Below, in pieces: positions 13,065 to 24,329 of a stretch of 64,000 bases of DNA. The translations under genes and the position numbers were made by a program. Source of the DNA: Sesamum alatum. Its lineage: Eukaryota > Streptophyta > Magnoliopsida > Lamiales > Pedaliaceae. Below the pieces are notes generated by a model, which saw only the letters and a list, made by a program, of their open reading frames with translations, searched no databases and was not told the origin of the DNA. The stretch's first letter is position 1. Each line of letters opens with the position of its first letter. The stretch spans positions 36,106,466 to 36,170,465 of the forward strand of contig JACGWO010000003.1 of NCBI GenBank assembly GCA_034509735.1, read 5' to 3'.

Positions 13065-16029
13065 TAGCGTGTGCCCCGTGCTATGCACGGGTTTAATTTA
13101 ATTATGGTTAAAATTATGTCTTACAAAAAAAATTATGTAAAAGTTATTATTATTTTTTTTTTTTTTTGAATGAGATCAATAATATAAAACTATTCTTTTC
13201 TCCAAATCACGATTAATCAATATCAATAAAATTACAAAAGTTTACAATTATCAAAATAAGAATGGAGAGATATATATCCAATAGACTTAAATTTTAACTA
13301 ATTATTTAGTTTTATTGACTTTTCTGATATAATTGTTGGATGCAACATAAATAATTTTAATAAAAAAATATTTTTTATACTAATATCTTTGTAATAAAAT
13401 CGCATATCAATATTACATCATCTTATTATATAATGTTACTATATAATATAATTTTCTATCATAAAACTAATAGTATGGTATCATTACTTCTATAGAATTG
13501 TTACCAAAAGAGAAAAGAAATATGTGAATATTACAGAACTTCAAGTAACTAATCAATACTGAAAAAATAATTAATACTAAAAAAAATTAATAGTAGATAT
13601 AAATATAATAAAACGAATAAAAAAATAGTTTTGGTAAAAAAATAAGATTATAAAATATATGTTAAGTTTGCTTAAACGATATTATGTATTATCCTATTTT
13701 CATAACTTTGATGTCATGGAAGCCCACTAAATCATAAGAAAAATAACAATTGATCACAAATACAAAATTAATGTAATTCGTCAAATCAATATCTGGAAGT
13801 CTGCTGACAATTTTACAAAGTTATCACTATAAAAAAGGAATTAAATATATATCTTACTTGTGCATGCAAGTAATTATTAAATTATTATGTAGAAATATAT
13901 TATATATATCGATTATTTTATTTTGTTGAGACTTTTCAATATTAATTTTGCTTTTTATGTTCGACTATTTAATATAATATTTGTATTTTTTTTTCTAATA
14001 TCAAAATTATATAGTAAAATCTCTATCGTTGTTTACTCTTTGCTACTTTTGGTCTAAATCTCCATGCCCCTTATGCTATTGTTTCACCCATAAACTAAAA
14101 TATTAGATTGTAATCTCAAACTCAAAAGACTTATTTGAAACTTGTGAGTGCATAAAATAAAATAAATGGATTTGTGTAAGTTGTTTGGAATAGCATGCTC
14201 GAAACTTAAGCCTCAAAAAGTAGACAAAATATTAACCAACAAATAAAAATTCAAAAAGAAGTTATAGTTAAATGAGATGAGAAACTATGAACATTCTATA
14301 ATCTCAAACTCAAAATAATTCTTCAAGTTTTGGGACGTGTAAAATAAAAGTAAAAGGATTTGTCGTATGTTGATTGGAATAGCATACTCGAAACTTAAGC
14401 ATGAAAAGTATAAAAAATATTAAACAACAAATAAAAATTCAAAAGAAGTTAAATTCATCAAGAAAACTAAAAAATAAATTAAATTAGAAGTAGGATATGA
14501 CAAAAAGTTGCCAAATAAAAAAAAATCCCACTATATATATACTTTAATGAGATGAGAAGAGGTGGACATCAAATAATGACAAAATGCTTAATTAATTGCA
14601 TGGTATTAGGCAAATTTTTAGTAATTATTTATTAATTACACAATGATGTCGCAATTTTAGCAAAACAATTATGAAAGAAAATTTGGAAAGAATTTATGGA
14701 GAAATAATTAATTTAAAACATAAATTGTTTATTACATAGAAAGATTATTTTGGCATAATTAGAAATTATTTTTATAATTGAAGTCAATGATTCCAAAATT
14801 AATTATGCTATCCAATATGACATATACACAAATGGTTAAATGCATAGAAAGATTTATTTAGCACAATTAAAAATTAATTTTGGTGATTGAATATGCTACC
14901 CAATATGACATTTTAGTATTATATATAAAATAAAAGATATAATCTCAACAAATCCCTTCATATTTTATATGTAGATAGAATAAACAAAAGACAAAGTTAA
15001 CAATCAACAAAATTATTATATAAAACAAAAGATGAAGATATCAAAGGGAAGATAATTACAAAATTAACATTTTATGAATAAGGGTGTCATATTATAATTA
15101 GGAACCATAGAAAGAAAATAATTTCACAAAATAATATATTATAATAAAAAGTATATCACAAATTATAATATTTAGAATTTAATAATTAAACCGATATAAA
15201 TGGCATTTAATAAGTAGATGACTGGATTTTAGAAAATTTATATACATGGAAATTTGTATGTACCAATAGGAATATTATTATAATTATAAAATTCAAAAAT
15301 TCTCACAAATTAGCATTTGCAAAAGTGTCAATCAAAAAATTACCCCACTTTTGAAAATAAGTGTTGAGCTAAGAAAAAGATGATCATATCCAAAATTATG
15401 AATTTCAAATAGATAATATTAATATATGTATATAAAGTCAAATTACTCTATTTTATCCAACCCCGAAGCTACACTAATTCTATGAGGAAGTTATATTTCT
15501 ATTAATGTTTTTATTGATAAATAAGAAAAAAATAATTAAATTTTGAAAAATTAAGTGGTAAACTAAAATCACGGAGATCATAATCAAAAGTATAATTAAA
15601 GATAAATAATATTGATAAATATAAATAAAGTTAGTTAACTATATTTTTTAATTATGTTAATGACGCTAAGTTCTCCATGCATTTAAAAAAAAATTAGAAT
15701 GCATTGTAAAAATTATTTGAAATCTTTAAAAAAATTGATATATACAGTGCATACCACAAATATATATGTGGAATGGAGGATATATATATATATATATATA
15801 TATATGTTAGAATCAATATTCTCAAAATCAAAAAAATATTACAATAAATTAATAAAGGATGTAATTTAAAGAGGTCAAATACATTGAAAATTATAACATA
15901 TGTCATTAATGCCTACCTACCAAATATAATATTTTTACAATTAAAAAAAATTCAAAATTCTAGAAAATTAGAATTTTGGTCAAAATTGAACTATTGAAGT
16001 CAAAGACTTCCTTCAAATATATATATTAA
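13065..16029. mobile_element. Possible second element opening with CTAGCGTGTGCCCCGTGC
   Basis: The opening motif CTAGCGTGTGCCCCGTGC continues as TATGCACGGG and forms a perfect short hairpin. The next 280 bp is homologous to the start of the element at 8450. The segment CTTCCTTCAAATATATATAT lies just before this motif (about 13040) and again at about 16010. This suggests a unit running from 13065 to about 16029, or an end shared by neighbouring elements. The interior is AT-rich without coding frames. The extent is inference. Confidence 0.3.
15779..15805. repeat. (TA)n microsatellite
   Basis: Uninterrupted dinucleotide run. Confidence 0.9.
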
Positions 16030-16045
16030 TAGATGAGCAAAAGAG

Positions 16046-16380
16046 TAGTTAAGGTAATTATATAGGACGTACCTCTTATGAGGTTTAGTGTAATTACACG
16101 TAAACTCCTGTGATTGAAAAATTACATTTAGTACTCTTGATTTTGTTTTTCCCAGCAAATAAATCCCTCCGTTAGTCAAAACTTACGGAATTTGCTGATA
16201 CTAGCAAAAAAAAAAAGAAAAGAAAAGAAAATCTGTATTTACCTCAATTAACTTACTATTAATTTATTATAGGTCAAACAAATTTTTTTGATGAAATTAT
16301 TCTTATAAGGGTGAACATGTACCTTCTCACGTGGATTAACTCGTGTGAGGATGTAAAAGTATAATTTGATAAGTAAATGC
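16046..16380. mobile_element. Half of a family A foldback element
   Basis: The left arm matches the left half of 3115-3650 (phrases GTAATTACACGTAAACTCCTG, TAAATCCCTCCGTTAGTCAA, GGTCAAACAAATTTTTTTGA given in fragments of 20 or fewer). No right arm was found before or after the MULE inserted at 16390. Confidence 0.5.
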
Positions 16381-16389
16381 ATGGATTTA

Positions 16390-17667
16390 GGGCAAATTGC
16401 AATTTACCCTCCTGTGTTAGGCCAAAATGGCAAATAACCCCCTTGTGAAAAATATATTAGCAATTTACCCCCTTCAATGTTAAAAAAAGTAGCAAAATAC
16501 CCCCTTATACCATAGGGTATCCTTCACGCGCCGGAGGTGCGATTTTGCTTCAATTTTAACTACAAAATGACTTTTATGCCCCTAAATATAAACCGTTAGA
16601 TCTTACTTTATATATATATCAAGGGTTGAGATTTAATAAACAAATCAATGATTAAGATTTTTTCTTGTTTAGATCAATGGTTCACATTGATACATACAAT
16701 CAATGGCTTACATCAGTTTGAATTAAATCAACGGCTCAAATTGATACAAGTTATAAAAATAAATTTATAAAATATAAAAAAATTATTTATAATAAATAAA
16801 TATATAAAATATACATATAATATTAATAAAATACAAAAAAAATCTGGGAGGGGGGAGAAAGGCCGCCGTTGATGTCGGAAGGTGGAGGGGGCGGTGCTGG
16901 TGGCGGAGGGGAAAGAAGGCCGCCGTCATTCTGGGAAGGGGGAGGAGGCCGACGCGAAATGGGTGGGAGGAGGCGAGGCGACGCGGCTGGGAGGGGGAGG
17001 CAAAGCGGCGGGACCTGGGTTGGGAGAGGCGGGGAGATGTGGCTGGGAGGGGGAGGGGGGCGACGAGCAGCGGCGGCTGGGAAGGTGGAGGAGGCCGACG
17101 CGATTTGGGTGGGGGAGATGGGGGCGGCGGGTTCAGGGTTGGGGGAGGCGGGATCTGGGTTGGGGGAGGTGGCCCGACGCGGCTAGGAGGGGGAGGGGGG
17201 CGACGGGCAACGGCGGCTGAGGAAGGGGTGTGGCTGCGAAGCGGAGGGGGTGACGGCGGTCGGGGAAGGGGTGGGGTGAAGGCGGCGCCGGCGGATTGGG
17301 GGAGGAAGGTGATACATACATATTATATATATATATCATAAATATATATATATTTTTTATATTATATATATACATATATTTTCAAAAATATAATTTGAAT
17401 TTTGTTATATATAATTATATATTATATATATAAATTGAATCTGGACCATTGATTTGTATTAGATAAAATCCAACAGTCATGAAATAAAGATACAAATAAT
17501 TTTTTTTAAAAAAAAATAAAAAAGGCGCGTGTATCTCACTCATCGCGTGAGGGGGGTATTTTACTTATTTTTTTAAAACATAAGGGGGTAAATTGCTAAT
17601 ATATTTTTCACAAGGGGGCTATTTGCCATTTTTGGCTAACACAAAAGGGTAAATTGCAATTTGCCCC
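16390..17667. mobile_element. Pack-MULE-like element with GC-rich cargo, 1,278 bp
   Basis: The long terminal inverted repeats (about 120 bp: 16390-16508 and 17546-17667) start GGGCAAATTGCAATTTACCC on the left. The complement of the right end reads GGGGCAAATTGCAATTTACC. The flanks are ATGGATTTA (16381-16389) and ATGGAATTA (17668-17676), a 9-bp target duplication with one mismatch. The interior at 16848-17310 is strikingly G+C-rich against AT-rich surroundings. It is open in several frames, encoding Gly/Arg-rich (plus) or Pro-rich (minus) low-complexity peptides with internal repeats such as GGAGGAGGCCGACGCGA. No transposase is present. The structure fits a non-autonomous MULE carrying captured GC-rich DNA; the source gene is not recognisable. 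Confidence 0.7.
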
Positions 17668-17679
17668 ATGGAATTATAA

Positions 17680-18320
17680 TACTTCCGTTAAATTTAACCA
17701 AACACCCTCTCAATCTAGTCTAGCAGGAGCTATATTGTTGGGGGGTTGGCGGAAACAAGTGGTTTGTTTAGGGCTTAATTAAATTAATTAAGACTGTATT
17801 TAATGAATTTCCGACAGCGTTAGCATGGTAAAAAAAGAGTACTCCAAACCCTAGGTAAAGTTCGAGATGACTTCGAGTATCTGCTGCTTTTCAGTCAACT
17901 TGTAAACACAGTTTTAATTACATAATAATAATAATAATAATAATAATAATTTAATAATGTAGATCTGCCAGAATTTGTCCTCAAACAGACAACTTTGGTT
18001 TTAACTACTACACCCACAAATCTCTTTCCTCTCTGTGTCGAGGAGGATCCTATGCTACGTAACCTACGTTCCCACTACAATGTCCTCATTTTTCGAAATT
18101 AATAAGAATTAGTGTTGTTAATAATATGAATACTTATATGTAATAAATGATGAGACAAGATCTTAATTACAATTTTTTAGTATGTGTCTTCAAAAATAAG
18201 GTAACCTTCAATTGTTTTTTTATCCTTGAAACACACCAATTTGTTATAATTTTAGTGATTTTGTTTTGGACAATATTGACTAATTGGCTTCCAATTTGAA
18301 AAACTTAAATAATTGAATGG
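17680..18320. other. Intergenic, no gene seen
   Basis: Moderately AT-rich, with a (TAA)n microsatellite at about 17922-17951. No reading frame with coding character was found. Confidence 0.5.
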
Positions 18321-18324
18321 ACCC

Positions 18325-18512
18325 CCAACCAAGGCTGTGATTTAAGTAGTAAAGTTGAAACTTCTGGGCTAAAAAGTCGTGGGTTCGAATATACGATTGT
18401 ATATGTCTATTTTTATATGAACTTTGTTTTTATTTCTTTATTTTCTTTGAATGTAAAAATTATTGATGTTTTTAATCGGCATCCATTTCTTTTTTTTTTT
18501 TTTTTTTTTTGA
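18325..18512 (+). mobile_element. Candidate tRNA-derived SINE
   Basis: A box-B-like GTGGGTTCGAATATACG lies about 40 bp after a degenerate A-box-like GTGATTTAAGTAGTAAAG. The unit ends in a T-rich 3' part and a long poly-T run (about 18489-18511). This order matches plant tRNA-derived SINEs. The target duplication is not clear, so this is a tentative call. Confidence 0.35.
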
Positions 18513-18609
18513 ATCAGACATCAACCAACTCACACATAATTCTAATGAATTTTGAACCCAACGACCACACTGACATCAATCAACTATTGGGTGCACAATC
18601 ATTGGGGGT

Positions 18610-18890
18610 CACTATAAGAAATAAAATATTAAATCATAGTTAATTGTTGTTGTTAAATATAAATAACAGTAGTAAATAGTCATTGACCACGGTCAAGTAA
18701 CGCTTGTTCGTTGTAGTTTTTGCGAATGTGGTTAAAATATTTAAGTATTTTATCAAATACTCAAATATTTGAGTAAATATAAGTTAAATTTTTGCATCAA
18801 TTTTATTTAACCATGATCAGTAATAATCATTATCACAGCTCTTAGTCCATGATCATTAAAATATAAGCAATAATACATTTGTTTCTAGTG
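18610..18890. mobile_element. CACTA-like non-autonomous element, 281 bp
   Basis: It starts CACTATAAGAAATAAAA and ends TTTGTTTCTAGTG, an inverted CACTA-type terminus. The interior is non-coding. The flanking triplets GGT and GGG differ by one base, so a 3-bp duplication is only approximate. Its left 80 bp is related to 32991-33125. Confidence 0.55.
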
Positions 18891-19696
18891 GGGGTGTGTC
18901 CTAGGGCACGTTTAAATTTGTTAGAAAATATATAAATAAATAATTTAAATATGAATATATTGAAACACGTAATTTAATCATATTTATCGAAAAGAAAAGT
19001 AGATGATGATGATGAAGAAACGAAACTTCGTAACGACTATCAAACTGATCATATAATTAATTTAAATTCGTTGAATTCTAACTATATTTTTTTAACACAA
19101 TATATATGGATAGTCGTATGTGTAAATGCACCGTCATCTATTACACGTACGAGGAGGTCTATTCCACGTCCCTTCTATCAGTTGGAACTCTATCGGCCTC
19201 CTCTTTTGATCACCTACCTTTCGTGAAAATAGTATGTAATTAATTTTAATAGTCCAAGATTTTATGTCTTAAATATTATTCCAATTGCAATATCTTCTAA
19301 GAATAATAATCTTCCAAAGATTTGGCGATGTGGACATAATATTATTATACTTTGATATATACATCCCCACAACACCATTTACATTTAAAACGCATGACGT
19401 CTATTACACTCCATCAAATTACGTGTTTGTAAGATATTTTCAATTTAGAAACGCGCTTTTTTATTTTTTTGGTTACAGAAAAAAGCGCAAGTTTTACAAT
19501 ATAGGAGAAATGACTCTAAAATCGAGCTGTTAATATGGGCTTGGATTTATTGGTGTTTGGGCCGAGCCCATGTTTCTGAATATCGCCGAAGATGATGGAT
19601 ACTTTGGGCTCGGCTCTTTTAGGCCCATTCTCGTCTCCTCTTTGCCCAATTCTGACATGTGTGTGTGAGAGAGAACGAAAGAAGCTCATAAATGAA
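18891..19696. other. Intergenic with a cluster of GGGCC/GCCCA motifs
   Basis: No gene was recognised. At 19535-19630 there are several TGGGCC/GCCCA (site II-like) motifs, described in the findings. An 82-codon frame at 19285-19533 has no recognisable features. Confidence 0.4.
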
Positions 19697-19699
19697 TAA

Positions 19700-19896
19700 G
19701 GTCTCGTTTATTTCGGGGATGCGATTAAGTAATGATAGATTAATGATGAATAAAATATAAAATAAAATTAAATTATATCATTAATATTTTCTTTTGAATT
19801 ATCTATTTATCATGATTAATCATCTATTTACCTAAATATAAGTAAACAAGAGATTGAGTTGGATATCCAACTGAATCGTTGCAAGTAAACAAGGCC
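19700..19896. mobile_element. Tourist-type MITE, 197 bp
   Basis: The terminal inverted repeats are GGTCTCGTTTATTTC and (complement of the right end) GGCCTTGTTTACTTG. They are flanked by TAA on both sides (19697-19699 and 19897-19899). A 3-bp TAA/TTA duplication is the PIF/Harbinger (Tourist) signature. A close relative lies at 52419-52616. Confidence 0.8.
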
Positions 19897-19906
19897 TAAT
19901 GGGATA

Positions 19907-20425
19907 ATTTACACTGCCCTTTCTTGAGTTTTTTGTAATTAACGTAGATATCCTATAATTTAAAAAGATATACTTAGGGTCCTTGATATTTATTTTTGTC
20001 CAATAAATAAATTCATTAGAAGAATTTATAGAATTTGCTGACAACACAAAAAGATTAAATGAAAATTTATATAAACACCATTTTACATATAACAAATTTA
20101 TTGCAGGTCAAATAAATATTTTCTAATTAAACTACTTTTATCAAAACACTAATGCATGTGAATATGTACATATTCATCCTCATAGAGGTAGTTTGGGCAT
20201 AAAAAAAAATTATTGACATGTATTAAGTTTGTAATAAATCAATAGAGTGTAAATGTGAACTTTCATTCAATATTTTTGTTTATTTCAACAAATTCTGTGA
20301 ATTATTACTGATGTATCTATTTGATATGATAAAAATGAACGGGTATTAAGTATAAATTTTTAAATTATAAAGGATTTATGTATAATTACACAAGACTTCA
20401 AAAGCGAATGATGTAATTATCTTAA
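19907..20425. mobile_element. Foldback element, family A
   Basis: The left arm starts GGATAATTTACACTGCCC and the right arm ends GATGTAATTATC. The arms share family A phrases such as GTCAAATAAATATTTTC and TAATAAATCAATAGAGTG in inverse orientation. The left end abuts the Tourist MITE, so no duplication can be scored. Confidence 0.5.
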
Positions 20426-22304
20426 GAATATAGGTAATGAATTTGAATCTTATTAGATATTTGAATATTTATCTTATCTAATATAAATTTATGAGTATTT
20501 ATCTCAATTAATATAATTATTGCATTTTATGCAAGGGGAAGAAAACTATAGATCTTGTCAAATATGTGTGTATTTCTCTCTACCTTTATGTCAGAGATGT
20601 TCTGAGAGAGCGGTATCAGAATTCAGATGTCCGCACCGCTGATGACGTGGGACCCTCGTGACCTTTGTCTTTTTTCTCCCCCAATTTTACTTATTTTCTT
20701 TTTTCTATATTTTAATTTCATTTTTATCTATAAATAAATTATAACACTCTACATCTAAATATCTTAATTTATTAGTAATTTCAATTTGCAGATATTAGTA
20801 TAAATAAATAAATAAAAATTCATATTTCTCCAATTGACTAATTACATGATAGACAAATCTTTTTTAACCAAACTACTCTTATAAAGATAAAAATGTAATT
20901 CCTCACATGATTTAGCTTGTGAAGCATAATAAGAGTAGTTTGATTGGAAAAAAATTATTTTATCTGCAATGGATCAGTAATATATAATCAATCGATGGTA
21001 GGTATGAATTCTCATTCAAGTTTTTATCTGATGTAAAAAAATTATGTGAATTTCGACTAATGTGAATTTATTTGTAGACGCAAACAAATGTCAAGAATAC
21101 TATTTTTCAAACCACATAGAATTTACGTGTATTTATACAAAATCTCAAAAGGATAACAGTATAATTAACCTAAATTTAATTATTATTTATTTAGGATATC
21201 ATAAAAAAATAACTAATTTGTGCCACGCCACCAAATTTAAAACAATATATATACTATTAAATATACATAAAATTTAATTTAATTTTCTTAAAATCTTAAA
21301 ATTAGAACAGAAAAGGTGGTACTTGGTAGCACGCCGGCACGACTATCCTACGTATGTAATATCTCACGTGTTCTCACGTGACTTATTGGATCGAGGTTTA
21401 CTATTTGTGGACGCCCACATCTTTACTTAAGTGGACTATGATCATCAACCAATTATATTATCATAAAATTTCAACTTATATATATAATTTTAATTTGCTA
21501 ATATCTACACTATTATTATTATAAACTTTGTTTTACTAACAAATTAAAGTGAATAATATACGAAAAAAGTGGGTTCCTATTAATCTTCTCCAATTCCAAA
21601 TTATGTTGAATGAATTTTCACAATCACTTACATATTTTTGGCATTTTGTGATTCTCAAAAAAAAATAATTTGATCCTCAGGGGTAAATATTGTACTTGGC
21701 CTTCCAATTTGTTGTATCAATTGGAAAAAAAAAATAAATGATTATGTATATTAATTTTTCCCCCAAATAATAAAGGATTAAGAATTTATAAGTTTAACTT
21801 CTAATTATATATAATTGAGGAAAGTAATTATTATTTAAAAAAATGGGGAAAAAGTAGAATAAATACTCGGTGTTTGATTTAGGGTAAATTACAATGAGTT
21901 TCGATTAAATTTGGCATAATTATGAATGCCTCGTTATTTGAAAAACATAATTTTTGATATTTAATGAAATTATGTAATTTTTAAAAGAGGATCGAAAATT
22001 ATCTACTTTGTGTTGCTGTATTTGTTTTAAAAAATGAAAACTTGTTGAAAAGTTAAACGAGGTAGATGAAAATTTTTTAAAATCGTAAAAAAGTAAAATT
22101 GTCCTCTTAGTCGATAAAAATTTTTAAGAAAATTTTAAAATTACGGTAAAGAGTACAAGTTATAGCCTATAAATATTTTGGTCAATTTATCACAAAAAAA
22201 TGTATGAAAGTTAACAAAAATTAATACATTGAGTTAGTTGTTGAATTACTATTAAAATTAAAAAATATTGATAAATTTGGAAACAAATAAGGATATTTAT
22301 AGTT
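20426..22304. other. Intergenic, partial foldback arms, no gene seen
   Basis: It contains a degraded family A copy (about 20740-21160), a left arm similar to family B (from about 21888) and a short G-box pair at about 21365-21382. No coding frame was found. Confidence 0.45.
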
Positions 22305-22800
22305 AGGGAAAATTACACTCCATGCTGTTTGAAAAATTACATCTAGTACCATGAGGTTTGCTTTTGTCTAATGAATGGGTCCTTCTGTTAGTCAAAATTC
22401 ACCGAATTTGTTTATTCAAAAAAAATTCATGAAAATCTATCTTTACCATCGATTGACTTATTAGTAACTTATTATAGATCAAACAAATCTTTTTATGACA
22501 CAACTACCCTTATATATCTTCACATATTAATGCATGTGAGGAGGTATATTTTCACCGTTATTAGGGTGGTTTAGTCATAAACTTTTTGTTGGCCTGTTAT
22601 AAGTCATTAATAAGTCAATCGATGGTAAATATCGATTTTTATTTAATCTTTTGCTTATATCGATAAATTCAGTGAATTTTGACTAATTGAGGGACATATT
22701 TTGTTATATGAAAGCAAACATGAATGATACTAAATGTAGTTTTTCAATTACAAAAAAATTATATATAATTACACTAAATCTCATGAGAGGGGAGAGCAAT
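22305..22800. mobile_element. Foldback element, family A
   Basis: The left arm begins GGAAAATTACACTCCATGC and the right arm ends GAGAGCAATTATC. The centre contains CTTCACATATTAATGCATG, the usual loop region of this family. The arms are inverted copies over about 230 bp. Confidence 0.55.
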
Positions 22801-23127
22801 TATCTATTATAATTATTATATCAAATTCAAGATAAAGTATGATGATTTACTTTTTCATTTTAGAAGATAAAAAGGTATATGGTGCGATGATATAGAGAAG
22901 ACGAGATGAGGTATATCTATACGATTATATGAAAGAAATATTTTTTTTTCTCACAATAGCGGTAAATGACAATGCTGCATCATTTTTTTTTGTAATGCGA
23001 AAAATAATCCTCAACTGTTATGATAACTACTTTATTCAACTTTCTAAATTTTATATTAATTAATAAATTAATTTATTCTTTTTTTCCTTCTTTTTTTTTT
23101 AAACATAATGTGTTAGTTTATATATTA

Positions 23128-23549
23128 GGGTAAATTACAACTACCTCTCTTGAGGTTTGACATAATTATAAATACCCCCTCGTTGTTTAAAAAATTACAA
23201 ATACCCCTCTGAGGTTTATAACCGTCTAACAGATAACCTATTCCCATCCATTTTATGGGTGAATTTACTAAAATGCAATTATACATTTATTTAATTTTTA
23301 AAATTTTTTAAATTTTTTTGGACTACAATGTAAAGGGAGGTTCTTAAGTTTTTTATACAGAAGTTAATAATGCAATTTGCTTTGACTGATTTTTTTGATA
23401 ATTTAACAAAAAAATTAAGGACAAAATGATAAATTTTGGGCCTTTAGTTGAAATTTATAAATCTTAGTGGGGTATTTATAATTTTTTAAATAATAAAAGA
23501 GTACTTATAATTATATCAAAATTTCACGAGAAGTAGATATAATTTATCT
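23128..23549. mobile_element. Foldback MULE-type element, family B, 422 bp
   Basis: The left end is GGGTAAATTACAACTACC. The right end complements to AGATAAATTATATCTACTTC. A perfect 9-bp direct repeat TATATATTA flanks it (23119-23127 and 23550-23558). It is non-coding. Confidence 0.75.
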
Positions 23550-23899
23550 TATATATTATACTTTTATTTATAATATAATATACATACATAATGAATGACG
23601 TATTCACGACGATAAGTTATTTATAAAAAATCTGTGTTGTGATGTATAGTCGCGTCAAGCACACAACGGTTTGGTCACATCAACGGAGTCAGAGTCAGAG
23701 TGATCACCTAATATTGGACCATTAGCCCACCTCCAATCTCTGACATTCATTCAGATTTTTGGATCCTTACCCTCCCCTCATTTATTACCCTCTTCTCAAA
23801 TTACCTTACTATCCCTTGCCGATTTTAGACAATGAATTTTTTGAGGGGTGTAAGTATAAGATTAAATTTTTTAGGAAAATAAATATAATTTTATATATG
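23550..23899. other. Intergenic spacer between two family B elements
   Basis: It includes a non-repetitive patch at about 23640-23830 with a short direct repeat AGAGTCAGAGT. No gene was seen. Confidence 0.4.
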
Positions 23900-24320
23900 A
23901 TAAATTATATTTATTTTCTTTAAAGTTTGGCATAATTATAAATATTTTCTCGTTATTTGAAAAATTACAAATGCCCCAATGAGTTTTATAATTTTAACTA
24001 CATACTTAAAATTAACCATTTTGCCCTTAAATTTTTTATTAAGATGGTAGAAAAATCAGTTGAGGCAAATTACATTATTCCTCCTTTATGTAAAAAATTT
24101 AAGAAATCTATTCCTGCGCATTGTATCTAAAAATTTTAAGAATTAAATAAAAAATAATTCAGTACATAATGGCATTTTGATCAGTTTACCCATAAAATAG
24201 ATGAAAATGAGTTATTTATTAAACGGTTACAAACCTTAGGGGGTATTTGTAATTTCTCAAACAACAAGGAAGTATTTATAATTATGCCAAACTTTAGGGG
24301 AACTAGTTGTAATTTACCCT
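23900..24320. mobile_element. Foldback MULE-type element, family B, 421 bp
   Basis: The arms match the copy at 23128. It is flanked by a perfect 9-bp repeat TTTATATAT (23891-23899 and 24321-24329). The right end reads GTTGTAATTTACCC. Confidence 0.75.
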
Positions 24321-24329
24321 TTTATATAT

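Noticed and set aside
16869..17341. Overlapping 100-112 codon frames in the GC-rich block of the MULE
   Set aside because: They exist because G-rich DNA has few stops. The peptides are low-complexity Gly/Arg or Pro and all frames are open together, so no frame is favoured.
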